Source of the DNA: Lacipirellula limnantheis
GTDB lineage: Bacteria > Planctomycetota > Planctomycetia > Pirellulales > Lacipirellulaceae
Direction of reading: 5' to 3'
Assembly: GCF_007746075.1 (NCBI RefSeq)
Contig: NZ_CP036339.1
Span: 6,566,028 to 6,630,027, forward strand
Length of the DNA stretch: 64,000 nt
Shown here: in pieces, positions 1 to 8,227 of the stretch
How the letters are laid out: the number at the start of each line of letters is the position of its first letter
Position numbering within the stretch: position 1 is the stretch's first letter
The notes under the pieces: model-generated
Seen by the model: the letters and a program-made list of their open reading frames with translations, nothing else
Databases searched by the model: none
Told to the model about the DNA's origin: nothing
Program-made: the position numbers and the translations under genes

Positions 1-20
1 CGACTACGCAACCAAAACGG

Positions 21-1058
21 TTACGTTAACGTAGGCACATGCTGCTTCGCCTCGTCAATCGCCGGCGGCTTCGCGTCGTTGATCAGATCAATCAACACCC
101 GCAGCCGACCGTAATTCCGCCGATTGAAATGAAACGCCAACCGCGGCAACGTCGACAGGCTGTAGTCGTCCGCCTCTTCCTTGAACGCCTCGCGCTGCAC
201 GAACTCGCCCTTTGCGAGGAGGTCGGTGAAGTCGCGATTGATCTCCGCCAGCGTTTCTTCCGGCAGCGCGTGCTGCAGGCGGAACACCAGCTGCTTCCGC
301 ACGAACCGCATGCTGTGAAACACGCGGTAGAACTGCATGATCTCGCCGACCGTCTCGTCGACGGTGTCGAACACCTTGTACAGCCGGAAGTCGACGTGCG
401 AGATCATCCGCTCGCCCCACAGATGCTTGTCGACGAACGCGTGGAAGTCTTTCCAGTAGGTGCCGCCCGGCTCGTCGAGCAGGATCACGGGCACCATGTC
501 GCGCTTGCCAGTTTGCAATAACGTGAGCACCTCGAGCCCTTCGTCGAGCGTGCCGAACCCGCCTGGCAGGCAGACCACCGCGTCGCACTCTTTGACGAAC
601 ATCAGCTTGCGGGTGAAGAAGTACTTCATGTTCACCAGCTTCGGGTCGTCGCGAATGATTTCGTTCGACGACTGCTCGAAGGGCAGCATGATGTTCAACC
701 CCATCGAGTTCTCGCGCCCAGCGCCGCGATGCCCCGCCTCCATGATGCCGCTGGCGGCGCCGGTGACGACCAGCCATTGCCGCTCGGCCATCACCTTGCC
801 CAGTTCCATCGCCTGCAGGTACGCGGGCGCATCGGTCGGCGTGCGAGCTGAGCCAAACACCGTCACTTTGCGTTTGGTTCGATAACCGGCGAAGACCTTG
901 AACGCGTAACGCAGCTCGCGGATCGTCCGAGCCAAAATCTTGAGATCGCCCCGATCGATCCGATCGGCATGCATCTTGTCCGTCGACTCGCGCAACATCG
1001 CGATCAAGTCGGAGATGTCGTCGGGCTCCAGGGGTAGTTCGGAATCAATCGTCGACAT
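21..1058 (-). CDS. LOG family protein (TIGR00730-like, Rossmann fold)
   Basis: 345 aa. The protein carries the LOG/'lysine decarboxylase-like' signature PGGFGTLDE near residues 165-173 and a preceding GSAR segment near residue 70, which together form the nucleotide-phosphate binding site in this family. Known members are cytokinin-activating phosphoribohydrolases (release of ribose 5-phosphate from nucleotide 5'-monophosphates) or nucleosidases such as PpnN. The roughly 60-residue N-terminal extension and about 100-residue C-terminal extension make it longer than the minimal LOG proteins of about 190 aa. The true substrate cannot be read from the sequence. It starts with ATG and stands alone on the minus strand, downstream of a small unrecognised gene. 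Confidence 0.85.
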   Translation of the reverse strand: MSTIDSELPLEPDDISDLIAMLRESTDKMHADRIDRGDLKILARTIRELRYAFKVFAGYRTKRKVTVFGSARTPTDAPAYLQAMELGKVMAERQWLVVTGAASGIMEAGHRGAGRENSMGLNIMLPFEQSSNEIIRDDPKLVNMKYFFTRKLMFVKECDAVVCLPGGFGTLDEGLEVLTLLQTGKRDMVPVILLDEPGGTYWKDFHAFVDKHLWGERMISHVDFRLYKVFDTVDETVGEIMQFYRVFHSMRFVRKQLVFRLQHALPEETLAEINRDFTDLLAKGEFVQREAFKEEADDYSLSTLPRLAFHFNRRNYGRLRVLIDLINDAKPPAIDEAKQHVPTLT

Positions 1059-1087
1059 ATTTTCTCATTCAGTTTCGGCGGGAAACG

Positions 1088-1162
1088 GCGTCGGGAGCCT
1101 GTTGCGACTGGTTGCTCTACCATAACCGGGGCGATTTCCGGTCGCAAAAGGCTCCCGACGCC
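1088..1162. repeat. Inverted repeat, GGCGTCGGGAGCC family
   Basis: Left arm (GGCGTCGGGAGCCTGTTGCG) and right arm (CGCAAAAGGCTCCCGACGCC) are reverse complements with two or three mismatches, separated by about 35 bases. A related pair with the core GTGTCGGGATCC lies at 31963-32037. It sits upstream of the LOG gene and downstream of the terminator of the 81-aa gene. Confidence 0.75.
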
Positions 1163-1183
1163 CTCCGTGCATCCATTCCTAAC

Positions 1184-1216
1184 AAAAACAGCCCAGCGCA
1201 TGAGCGCCGGGCTGTT
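1184..1216 (-). terminator. Rho-independent terminator of the 81-aa gene
   Basis: Read on the minus strand, an AACAGCCC/GGGCTGTT stem is extended by an inner GCGC pairing and followed by a run of T (five consecutive A on the plus strand at 1184-1188). It lies 36 bases past the stop of the 81-aa gene. Confidence 0.8.
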
Positions 1217-1251
1217 CGGTTGGGAGTCTTACTCAGCGGCGGCTAGTCCGC

Positions 1252-1497
1252 TCAAGCCGAGGGTCGACGATAGTATTGGTAGGCCAACAGCACTTCGTAT
1301 AGGTCTGCCGAGAGGGTGATCTCGTCGTCGTCAAAGTCGCTCAACCAGGTGCGGCGGCTGTTGACGGCGTCGGCCAGCAGCGGCAGGACCTCGCTCAGCG
1401 GCGCGGTGATGCACGGCTTGCCAGCGTTGCTGCTGACCAAGGTTGGCGCGACGGTCTCTTCCGGGCCGCGGTAAATGCGCAGGTAACTAGCTGACAT
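1252..1497 (-). CDS. Small protein of unknown function
   Basis: 81 aa, not recognised. It is soluble and rather acidic, with an aspartate cluster (DFDDDE) in the middle and a tyrosine-rich C-terminus (AYQYYRR). No membrane segment or metal-binding motif is visible. A good ribosome binding site (GGAGGG, about 10 bases before the ATG) and a clear downstream terminator support a real, independently transcribed gene. Function cannot be inferred from the neighbours. Confidence 0.7.
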   Translation of the reverse strand: MSASYLRIYRGPEETVAPTLVSSNAGKPCITAPLSEVLPLLADAVNSRRTWLSDFDDDEITLSADLYEVLLAYQYYRRPSA

Positions 1498-1932
1498 CTC
1501 GAGGGGTCCCTCCCATCGTTGACGTTTCGGAACTAAGACGCACGGTGCGACGCACTTGGCTCATCCTTGAGCCCCACCGCCATCAATGGCGCATGCGCCC
1601 CCCTCGCTCGCATGGGGTGGTATCGTCTGGAGCGGTTTTCGACGTTAAGCCAATAGGTCTGGAAAATCGAAATGTGCCTGAAACCACTGCTAGCACGATC
1701 ATTCGGCCGTGCCGAGAAACGGACCGAGACGCCTACCGAGCCGACCAATTTCGATGAACTCGGGTGTCCAAGCAGACCTGCGGATCGGCTCGCCGAGGTC
1801 CCTGGAACGCCTCTAGAGCCCCATGCTGGCATCGCCTACGATACTCCCATGTGGCGGGACATGCGCTCTCCCAACCCGCCCCGGCCCCGCCTGGCCGGTC
1901 GCTAACCGATTCCTCTCCGCCAGCCTACTTTC
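1498..1932. other. Intergenic region, 435 bp
   Basis: Upstream of both a minus-strand gene (ends at 1497) and a plus-strand gene (from 1933), so it must hold two divergent promoters. I see no convincing -35/-10 pair, no tRNA and no strong hairpin. The overlapping open frames are mutually exclusive and lack ribosome binding sites. Confidence 0.5.
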
Positions 1933-2418
1933 ATGGACTTTCGCGAACGACTCCAACGCGCCACCGTCCGCGGCCAGCAGGCCCGCGACGCTGAAGCACA
2001 GGCCAAGGCCGCGAAGGCCCTCAGCGAAGAGGAATGTCGCCGGCTCCATTCGAACTACCGACTCCTGTTGAACGACCACATCGAGAGCTGCCTGAAGCAG
2101 CTCGCCGAAAACTTTCCCGGCTTCAATTACGAATCGGTCGTCACCGAAAAGGGCTGGGGCGGCGCGGTGCGGCGCGACGACTTTGGCATGAGCGGCGGCC
2201 GACGCGAGAACTACTTCAGCCGGCTCGAGATCGTCGTGAGCCCCCACAACCAGTACCATGTGCTGGAAGTGCTTGCCAAAGGCGCCGTGCGAAATAAAGA
2301 GAACTTTAACCGCAATCACTATCAGCTGCTGAAAGACGCCGACCTCGACGCCTTCCGCAATCTGATCGAGCAATGGACGCTCGACTACGCTGAGCAGTAC
2401 GCGGCAAGTACGTCGTAG
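1933..2418 (+). CDS. Conserved-looking protein of unknown function
   Basis: 161 aa, not recognised. The first 40 residues are a charged, alanine-rich helix (possible coiled coil), followed by a mixed alpha/beta region with HIESCLKQL and a basic/aromatic stretch (GGRRENYFSRLEIVVSP). No signal peptide or membrane segment. The codon usage resembles neighbouring genes and the reading frame is open throughout, so I take it as real. Its ATG lacks an obvious Shine-Dalgarno sequence, which is common in this window. Confidence 0.7.
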   Translation: MDFRERLQRATVRGQQARDAEAQAKAAKALSEEECRRLHSNYRLLLNDHIESCLKQLAENFPGFNYESVVTEKGWGGAVRRDDFGMSGGRRENYFSRLEIVVSPHNQYHVLEVLAKGAVRNKENFNRNHYQLLKDADLDAFRNLIEQWTLDYAEQYAASTS

Positions 2419-2485
2419 CATTGCAGCCCTCGGCTCCGCCGGGGGGTCGCCTACCATGCCGCTACGTCTTACGGCGCGCAACCCC

Positions 2486-2505
2486 CTGGCGGAGCCAGGG
2501 GCTGA
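2486..2505. repeat. Short hairpin repeat
   Basis: CCCCTGGC and GCCAGGGG face each other around a 3-4 base loop, 70 bases after the stop of the 161-aa gene. No T-run follows, so it looks more like a REP-type hairpin than an intrinsic terminator. Confidence 0.5.
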
Positions 2506-2527
2506 AAGAGATAGCCTTCACGCCAAC

Positions 2528-2559
2528 AAAAAAAGCCGCGAAGCGTTCGCTCCGCGGCT
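2528..2559 (-). terminator. Rho-independent terminator
   Basis: On the minus strand an AGCCGCG/CGCGGCT stem with a further AGCG/CGCT inner pairing is followed by a run of seven T (A-run on plus at 2528-2534). It is 30 bases beyond the stop of the acidic 291-aa gene. Confidence 0.85.
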
Positions 2560-2589
2560 CTGCACTGATCAACCTCAAAACCGCCCAAC

Positions 2590-3465
2590 CTACGCATCCA
2601 GCGGCGCGAGCGTTAGCTCCCGCAGCGCGTCGAGACACTCGAGCACCGACTCCGGCGTCGTCTCGGCCCACTCCAGCCGCCGCTGCGTGATGATCGCCAG
2701 CTTGAATTGCTCGAAGGCGTCGGCGATGTCGTCAGGCAGATCCCCGACTTCAACGCTCAAGCGGCCGCGGCTTTTCTTCGGGCTCTGCGGCGCTTCGTCG
2801 TCATACGATGAGCTCGACCCGCCTGAGTGCGACTCGGCCTCTTCGCCTTCTTCGTCGTCCGCCTCTTCCTTCGTCCGCTTCGCGGCGCCTTCGACTGACT
2901 TCACCTCCGCCGACTCGCCGGTGACGGCGCCTTCGCGGGCCGCCATCTCCGACTCGTCTTCGCCGAGCCACGGGGCGTCTTCGTCATCGCCCGCCGCCGC
3001 CTCGGCGTCGTCGTTCGGCATCGTCTCGCCCGGCTTGCCGACTGTTTCCCAACGCTGCCCGCGCATCTGCGAGACCGACCAGCCGTTGTGGATCGCCCCC
3101 TCAAGCCACATCTCGGCGTCTTCCCAGTCGATCGCCGCCTGAAAGTGGCTCCAATAGAGCCCTTGGTATTGATCGAACGCGTCGCCGAATCGTTGGAAGA
3201 CGCGGCGCAGCCGCCCGACGTGCTGGCTCGTCACGCGGCCGACCAACTGCGACCACGCCTCGTCGGAGTACTCGGTCACCGCAGCTCCGTCGGCGATGAG
3301 CGCTTCGCGCCACTCGCAGATGATCCGCCCCTTTTCCCAGTTGGTGGTGCTGACCAGGCGATTCCACCGGCCGACGAACTGATCTGCCGCTCCATCGCCG
3401 GCCAGCGCCGTCAACGACGAACCCTCAGCAATTGCGGCAGATGACTTCTTCTTTCCGGCGGCCAT
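2590..3465 (-). CDS. Acidic, low-complexity-linker protein of unknown function
   Basis: 291 aa from the ATG at 3465, chosen over the longer frame to 3495 because AAGGAG lies 8 bases before it. The N-terminal half (to about residue 140) is a compact helical region rich in tryptophan (for example RWNRLVSTTNWEKGR). Residues about 150-230 form a strongly acidic/serine-rich linker (stretches such as DDEEGEEAES and SGGSSSSYDDE). A short helical C-terminal domain follows. The lysine-rich start (AAGKKKSS) and acidic middle suggest a nucleic-acid- or protein-scaffold role, but this is inference; I do not recognise the family. Confidence 0.75.
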   Translation of the reverse strand: MAAGKKKSSAAIAEGSSLTALAGDGAADQFVGRWNRLVSTTNWEKGRIICEWREALIADGAAVTEYSDEAWSQLVGRVTSQHVGRLRRVFQRFGDAFDQYQGLYWSHFQAAIDWEDAEMWLEGAIHNGWSVSQMRGQRWETVGKPGETMPNDDAEAAAGDDEDAPWLGEDESEMAAREGAVTGESAEVKSVEGAAKRTKEEADDEEGEEAESHSGGSSSSYDDEAPQSPKKSRGRLSVEVGDLPDDIADAFEQFKLAIITQRRLEWAETTPESVLECLDALRELTLAPLDA

Positions 3466-3714
3466 GCAAATCGCTCCTTGCAGCGTGAATTCCATACGCC
3501 GACGAAGCGCTCGCCTCGTCGGGGGCCGCGGATTCTATCACGCTCGCAAGGGGCAAAACCACAAGGCGCAAGGGGCGCCGAGGCGGAAAAGAGTTGAGTT
3601 GTGGCGCGTCGCTACGGCAACACCGTTAATCGCCGCAATCTTCGCGAGTCCGGCGCCCCGCGCCGATCGCGACAATCGCCAAAGATTCACAGCAAGGCGG
3701 GGGATAAGCTGTCA

Positions 3715-3804
3715 GTAGCCGCGGGTCAACGACCCGCCGGAGCGGCCCCGCAAGACTTGCCAGTCGCTCAACAGCGCTCCGGCGGCTCGTTGAGCCGCGG
3801 CTAC
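3715..3804. repeat. GTAGCCGCGG inverted repeat pair
   Basis: The left arm begins GTAGCCGCGGGTCAACGACC and the right arm ends GTTGAGCCGCGGCTAC; they are imperfect reverse complements. The same family returns as the outer pair at 6832-7030. Here it lies immediately past the stop of the CDGSH gene (3818). Confidence 0.75.
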
Positions 3805-3817
3805 TCGCAACCAGCGC

Positions 3818-4036
3818 TTACGCCAACTCCGGCGCCTGCTCGTCCGACACGAAGTCACACCCCTTGTGCGCTCCGTCGCAGAACGGCTTCTTCGCCGAGT
3901 GGCCGCATCGGCAGAGGGCGTAGGCGGGCTTCGCCGGATCGAGCTTGAACTCGCGTCCTTGCGAATCGAGCAGCTTGAACGGCCCCTCGACGAGGAACGG
4001 ACCATTGGGACGCATGCGAATCGTTACGTCGGCCAT
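3818..4036 (-). CDS. CDGSH iron-sulfur domain protein
   Basis: 72 aa from the ATG at 4036 (MADVTIRM); the open frame extends upstream, but the CDGSH family starts this way. The C-terminal half contains the complete 2Fe-2S signature C-x-C-x2-S-x3-P-x-C-D-G-x-H (CRCGHSAKKPFCDGAHKG), giving three cysteines and one histidine as cluster ligands. Proteins of this size in bacteria are redox or cluster-transfer proteins of largely unknown partners. Single gene, followed by an inverted repeat that may act as its 3' end. Confidence 0.9.
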   Translation of the reverse strand: MADVTIRMRPNGPFLVEGPFKLLDSQGREFKLDPAKPAYALCRCGHSAKKPFCDGAHKGCDFVSDEQAPELA

Positions 4037-4173
4037 GATAAACCTGCGTTGCGGTGACACATCGACTAGGAAAGATCGCAGTCTAGCCGATTCGCGGCGA
4101 AACTTGAACCAGAGGGCAGCAGGCAGCAGGCGGATGGAGTGTGCCGCCCGCACGCGGAGGGTGCCTGCTGCAA

Positions 4174-5850
4174 CTACTTCGCCTCGCCCGCTTCCGGCGA
4201 CAATGTCGACTCAAGCGCTGGCGTCGCCGGCTCGAGCATGAAGAGCACTCGCTCGCGTTTGTCGCTTGCCGCGACGGCGGCCTCGGACTTAGTCGGCGCC
4301 TGATCGGCCCGCGCCGCCCCCTTCAGCTTCAGCTCCGCGGCGTCACTTTCGGCCTTTTTGGCGAGCAGCGGATCGTCGTCCGCCAGCACGGCTGCAAACG
4401 CCTCTTTGTCGTGACGGCACTTCTCCAGGAGCGCGTCAATTTGGGCCGGCGTTGCCTCGACCCAGATCAGGTTCGCCCCAAGCTGCTTCACCGCGACAGC
4501 GGAATCAAGCTCGACGCCAAGCTCAACCTTGTCGGCCGCCTCCGGCTGCGATGGCGACGGCGCGAAAAAGAAGTAGAGCGAACGTTCCTGCTGGCCTGCG
4601 GCATCATGCTTCGCGTCGTCGGCCGCGCGATTAAATGACGTCCGCGGCGCTAACTCAAGAACTCTTTCGCCGCCAGCTTCTTTGATGCCTTCACCGACTT
4701 CCGCCCGCGCGATGTCGCTCTCGGCCAGGAACTGTTCGAAACGCGCAACGCCCTCGTTCGAAGCCAATTGGAGCGTGACTTTCGCCTGCGGCATCTCCGC
4801 CGCCGGGGCCCCTGCGCGCGCCGCTCTCATCACTGTAGCTTGGCCGCCATCCCCAAACGCCGCGCCGCCGCGAAAGCTTTCAGCGGCGCCCCCTCCCATG
4901 CCGCCCATCGCCACACCGGCCGGCGCCGCAGCTGACGCCGGCGCTGCATTCTCCAGCGACGACGCATCCTCTGGCGAAGACGATAGCGGCGCCATCAACG
5001 CCCCCGACCGGTCGAGCGAATCGTGCAACGCCACGGCGTCGGCCCTCGGCTGCCCGTTTGCGGCCGACTCAGCGAACGCATCGAGGTCCGCTAACTTCCC
5101 CGCCGACGCCTCCGCGACCGTGCCGTCTGCAGAAATCGCTGGAACTCCGGGCGTCGCGGCGAGCGGCGCCGCCGCCGGCCTTAACTCCTCAGGCGCCGCG
5201 GCGGTTGCCGGCAGAGCCGCCATCTCAACGGCGTTCTCTCCACTCGGAGCGTTGGCGTCAACGCCGACGACGCCCATCGATCCGCGCAGCCCCGGCGGCA
5301 GCGCTGCAGGCTCGGCGCGGTTGTTCGCCGCCGCCAACTGATCCACCGACGCTGCTTCACTGGCGCCAGCTGCCGGCCGCAGCCGCCGCTCCAACTGTTC
5401 CAGCTCCGCGTCGGCCTGGGCCTCCTCCGCCTGTCGCTTTTCGGCCCGCGCGAGATCGCGTTCGTCTTGCGCCAGTTCGGCGGGCTGAAAGATCGCAATC
5501 AACACGGTCGCCGCAATGGCCAGCGCCGACCACGCCAACCCGCGACGAATCCCGGCCCAGCGATCGACGGGCGTCAGCGGCAACGTCGCTGGCCCGCGCG
5601 CGTCCGAATCGGCCTGAGCTTGCTCGACTTCGGCCAGCACGCCGACACGCAAGTCGCGCGACAGCGTCTCGCGCGGCAGCGACTTGATCGCACTCGACAG
5701 CGATCGCAACTCGTCGACCAAAGCTGCCGCCATCGGATCGCTCCGCAGACGCTCCTCCACCAGCGCACGCTCCGCCGCCGTCAGTTCGCCGTCGACGTAG
5801 GCGCTGAGTAGTTCGTCGTCGAAGTCGTCGTTAGCGTTCCCGGCCGTCAT
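4174..5850 (-). CDS. Anti-sigma factor (zinc-motif-less), membrane anchored
   Basis: 558 aa. The N-terminal 60 residues match the anti-sigma helical domain (LLSAYVDGELTAAERALVEE) but lack the HxxxCxxC zinc motif of ZAS domains. A single membrane segment lies near residues 108-125 (LAWSALAIAATVLIAIF). The rest, which would be periplasmic, has an ERDLARAEKRQAEEAQ coiled-coil-like stretch, then about 200 residues of low-complexity alanine/proline, and a folded C-terminal part. It is encoded just downstream of the ECF sigma factor gene on the same strand, which strongly suggests it is that factor's inhibitor. The two genes are separated by 260 bp filled by an inverted repeat, an unusual gap for a co-translated pair. 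Confidence 0.85.
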   Translation of the reverse strand: MTAGNANDDFDDELLSAYVDGELTAAERALVEERLRSDPMAAALVDELRSLSSAIKSLPRETLSRDLRVGVLAEVEQAQADSDARGPATLPLTPVDRWAGIRRGLAWSALAIAATVLIAIFQPAELAQDERDLARAEKRQAEEAQADAELEQLERRLRPAAGASEAASVDQLAAANNRAEPAALPPGLRGSMGVVGVDANAPSGENAVEMAALPATAAAPEELRPAAAPLAATPGVPAISADGTVAEASAGKLADLDAFAESAANGQPRADAVALHDSLDRSGALMAPLSSSPEDASSLENAAPASAAAPAGVAMGGMGGGAAESFRGGAAFGDGGQATVMRAARAGAPAAEMPQAKVTLQLASNEGVARFEQFLAESDIARAEVGEGIKEAGGERVLELAPRTSFNRAADDAKHDAAGQQERSLYFFFAPSPSQPEAADKVELGVELDSAVAVKQLGANLIWVEATPAQIDALLEKCRHDKEAFAAVLADDDPLLAKKAESDAAELKLKGAARADQAPTKSEAAVAASDKRERVLFMLEPATPALESTLSPEAGEAK

Positions 5851-5878
5851 GCTCTACTTAGAAATACAAATACATTTG

Positions 5879-6088
5879 AACCACGAAAGGAACGAAAAGT
5901 TTGAAACCGCAGATGAACGCCGATGAACGCAAATGAAAAGGCGCTTCAACGCATGCTCTACTCTGTATTCGCAATGGACAACGGACCACTGACAACTGAC
6001 TCTTCCTTCCGTCTGCGTTAATCCGCGTTCACCTGCGGTTCCAAAATTTGAACTTCTTCCTTTCGTTCTTTTCGTCTGTTTCGTGGTT
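5879..6088. repeat. Long inverted repeat between sigma and anti-sigma genes
   Basis: Outer arms AACCACGAAAGGAACGAAAA (left) and the reverse-complement-like TTTCGTTCTTTTCGTCTGTT...CGTGGTT (right). Inner arms pair ACCGCAGATGAACGC with GCGTTCACCTGCGGT. Between them is one copy of the GGACCACTGACAACTGAC word that recurs at 34394-34493. The element fills almost the entire gap between the two genes. Confidence 0.8.
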
Positions 6089-6109
6089 AAAAACTCCCCG
6101 CATTAAAAA

Positions 6110-6694
6110 CTACCCCAACTGCGGCGCCTCTTCTCCCCACATGCTCCGCAGCCGGTCGCGGAGTTGCAACCGCGCCCGGAACAGCCGACTTCGCACCGTT
6201 CCCACCGGCAATTCTAGAATCTCGGCAATCGCCTCGTACGAACATCCCTCCATTTCCCGCAGCACCAGGATTTTGCGGTGCTGGTCGCCCAACTCGGCCA
6301 AGGCCGAGTGGACCTGCTCGGCCCGTTCGTCAGCCATCATTCGCTCGCCCGGCGCCGCGGAGCCATCCATCGGTTCCTCCCCAGCTCCCTCCTTAGCGGC
6401 GTCGATCGACGCCATCGGGCGCGCTCGCCGCCGTCGGGTGAGAGCCACGTTCATCGCAATCCGGTAGAGCCAAGTGAAAAACTGGGCGTCGCCCCGGAAC
6501 GAATCGAGCTTCAGATACGCCTGCACGAAGGCGTCCTGCGCCGCGTCGGCCGCATCTTCGCGCGAGCCGGCGATCCGCAGCATCGTATTGAAGAGCCGAT
6601 CCTGATACCGGCCGACCAAATCGCCAAACGCATCGCGATCGCCCGCGCGGGCGGCCTCGACTAGCTCAGCGTCGGTGATGGCCGGGGGATTCAC
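6110..6694 (-). CDS. ECF RNA polymerase sigma factor (sigma-70 family)
   Basis: About 194 aa from the GTG at 6694; an alternative GTG at 6772 would add 26 arginine/alanine-rich residues. Region 2 is clear (GDRDAFGDLVGRYQDRLFN, then AQDAFVQAYLKLDSF and FFTWLYRIAMNVA). The C-terminal region 4 helix-turn-helix is also clear (LREMEGCSYEAIAEILELPV followed by GTVRSRLFRAR). There is no region 3, as expected for the ECF group. The anti-sigma gene follows. A sequence closely matching the sigma-E-type promoter lies just upstream of 6694, suggesting autoregulation and supporting the shorter start. Confidence 0.92.
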   Translation of the reverse strand: MNPPAITDAELVEAARAGDRDAFGDLVGRYQDRLFNTMLRIAGSREDAADAAQDAFVQAYLKLDSFRGDAQFFTWLYRIAMNVALTRRRRARPMASIDAAKEGAGEEPMDGSAAPGERMMADERAEQVHSALAELGDQHRKILVLREMEGCSYEAIAEILELPVGTVRSRLFRARLQLRDRLRSMWGEEAPQLG

Positions 6695-6710
6695 GCTCTT
6701 CTCTGGAGGA

Positions 6711-6739
6711 GTAGACGCCGCGGCGGCGGAGAAAGTTCC
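6711..6739 (-). promoter_or_regulatory. Candidate ECF-type promoter for the sigma/anti-sigma genes
   Basis: Minus-strand GGAACTT (6739-6733), a 16-base spacer and GTCTAC (6716-6711) resemble the GGAACTT-N15/16-GTC pattern recognised by RpoE-type sigma factors. It would start transcription close to the GTG at 6694. This is pattern matching only; the spacer is GC-rich and could match by chance. Confidence 0.45.
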
Positions 6740-6831
6740 CCGCAAAAGGTTCCGGCGCGCATTCTTCCGCACCTGCCGTCCTGTGTCAAATCGCCTGTTA
6801 CGGGGCCGTTACAACCGGCTGCTGGCACGCC

Positions 6832-7030
6832 GTAGCCGCGGGTGAACGACCGGCCGGAGCGGAACGCAATTGCCCACAAATGCTGAAGGATGAACGCGGA
6901 ATGCTGAGGGAAAGGGATTCAGTCCAATCAATTCAGCACTCCGCATTCATCCTTCAGCATTCCCAATTCGCCGCGTAAGATGGCGACCACCTACTCGTTC
7001 CGCTCCGGCCGGTCGTTGACCGGCGGCTAC
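6832..7030. repeat. Nested inverted repeats upstream of bioF
   Basis: Outer arms of about 33 bases (6832-6864 and 6998-7030; left begins GTAGCCGCGGGTGAACGACC) are near-perfect reverse complements. Inside them sits a second pair of another family (6879-6909, beginning AATGCTGAAGGATGAACGCG, and 6930-6961). The right outer arm ends exactly at the base before the probable bioF ATG (7031), and the bioF frame remains open through the arm. Confidence 0.85.
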
Positions 7031-8227
7031 ATGCCCCCCCTCGACTGGATCAGCGCCGAACTCGCCGAACTCCTCCAGCGTGATCTGCTGCGCGAGCTGC
7101 CCGCGGCGTTTGATTTGCAAACGGTCATGATCGAAGGCGCCGGCCAGCGGCTGATCAACTTTGCCTCAAACGACTATCTCGGCCTCGCCGCCGACCCGCG
7201 CTTGGTCGCTGCCGCAACCGAAGCGTGCCAAACGACTGGCGTCGGCCGCGGTTCCAGTCCGCTCATCTGCGGTCGTTCCACCATCCACGCCGAGCTTGAA
7301 CGCCGCCTCGCTGAGTTCGAGCATACGGAGGCCGCGCTCCTTTTCCCCTCCGGTTTCGCCGCCAACGCCGGCGTCGTCCCCGCCCTGGCCGACCGCGGCG
7401 ACGCGATCTTCGCCGACGCCAAGAACCACGCCAGCCTGATCGACGGCTGCCGCCTCTCGCGGGCCGAAACGCACGTCTACCGCCACAACGACGCGGCCCA
7501 CCTTGCCGAGTTGCTCGCTGCGCACGCCTCCGCGGCTCGCCGCACGCTGATCGTCACCGACACCCTCTTCAGCATGGACGGGGACGTGGCGCCGCTGGCG
7601 GAGATCGCCGCGCTCGCCCGCCGCTACGACGCGATGCTGCTGCTCGACGAAGCCCACGCCACCGGGGTGTTCGGAGATCGAGGCCGCGGCCTCGCCGAAG
7701 CCGCGGGCATTGAATACGATGGCCTCATCCGCGTTGGCACGCTGAGCAAAGCCTTCGGCGCCGCCGGCGGGTTCGTCGTGGGGCCGCAGGCGCTCATCGA
7801 CTACCTCGCGAATCGGGCCCGTAGCTACGTTTTCTCGACCGCTCAACCGGCGTCGACGGCCGCGGCGGCCCTGGTCGCCCTCCACGTCGTCGCTGACGAA
7901 CCGCAGCGCCGGACGCAGTTGCTCGCCGCGGCGGCCACGCTCCGCAAGCGGCTCCAAGCGGCCGGCTGGCGGACCGGCGACTCGAGGAGCCAAATCATCC
8001 CGATCGCAGTCGGCCCCGCGGCCGATGCGGTTGCTCTAAGCCAACGCCTGCGGGAAGCAGGCTTCTGGGTTCCGGCGATCCGCCCCCCCTCGGTCCCCCC
8101 CGGCGAATCACTCCTGCGCCTTAGCCTCACCGCCAGCCACACACCGGAGATGGTTGACGGGTTGCTCGCTGCTTTGGGAACGAACCACCAAGACGCGCAG
8201 GCACAAAGAAAGCACGAAGAGTTTTGA
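7031..8227 (+). CDS. bioF: 8-amino-7-oxononanoate synthase (or closely related alpha-oxoamine synthase)
   Basis: 398 aa from the ATG at 7031. An in-frame ATG at 6980 would add 17 residues translated from an inverted-repeat arm. BioF condenses pimeloyl-ACP/CoA with alanine, with loss of CO2, in biotin synthesis, using PLP. Family motifs are visible: NFASNDYLGLA, GRGSSPLICG, LLDEAHATGVFG with the PLP-contacting Asp/His, and TLSKAFGAAGG with the Schiff-base lysine. The final 15 residues (NHQDAQAQRKHEEF) are encoded by an intergenic repeat arm and are probably not part of the ancestral protein. No other biotin gene is adjacent, so another acyl-CoA/amino acid substrate is possible. No clear ribosome binding site. 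Confidence 0.85.
   Translation: MPPLDWISAELAELLQRDLLRELPAAFDLQTVMIEGAGQRLINFASNDYLGLAADPRLVAAATEACQTTGVGRGSSPLICGRSTIHAELERRLAEFEHTEAALLFPSGFAANAGVVPALADRGDAIFADAKNHASLIDGCRLSRAETHVYRHNDAAHLAELLAAHASAARRTLIVTDTLFSMDGDVAPLAEIAALARRYDAMLLLDEAHATGVFGDRGRGLAEAAGIEYDGLIRVGTLSKAFGAAGGFVVGPQALIDYLANRARSYVFSTAQPASTAAAALVALHVVADEPQRRTQLLAAAATLRKRLQAAGWRTGDSRSQIIPIAVGPAADAVALSQRLREAGFWVPAIRPPSVPPGESLLRLSLTASHTPEMVDGLLAALGTNHQDAQAQRKHEEF

Noticed and set aside
1545..1905. Several overlapping small plus-strand frames upstream of the 161-aa gene
   Set aside because: Mutually overlapping, no start signal, composition not protein-like.
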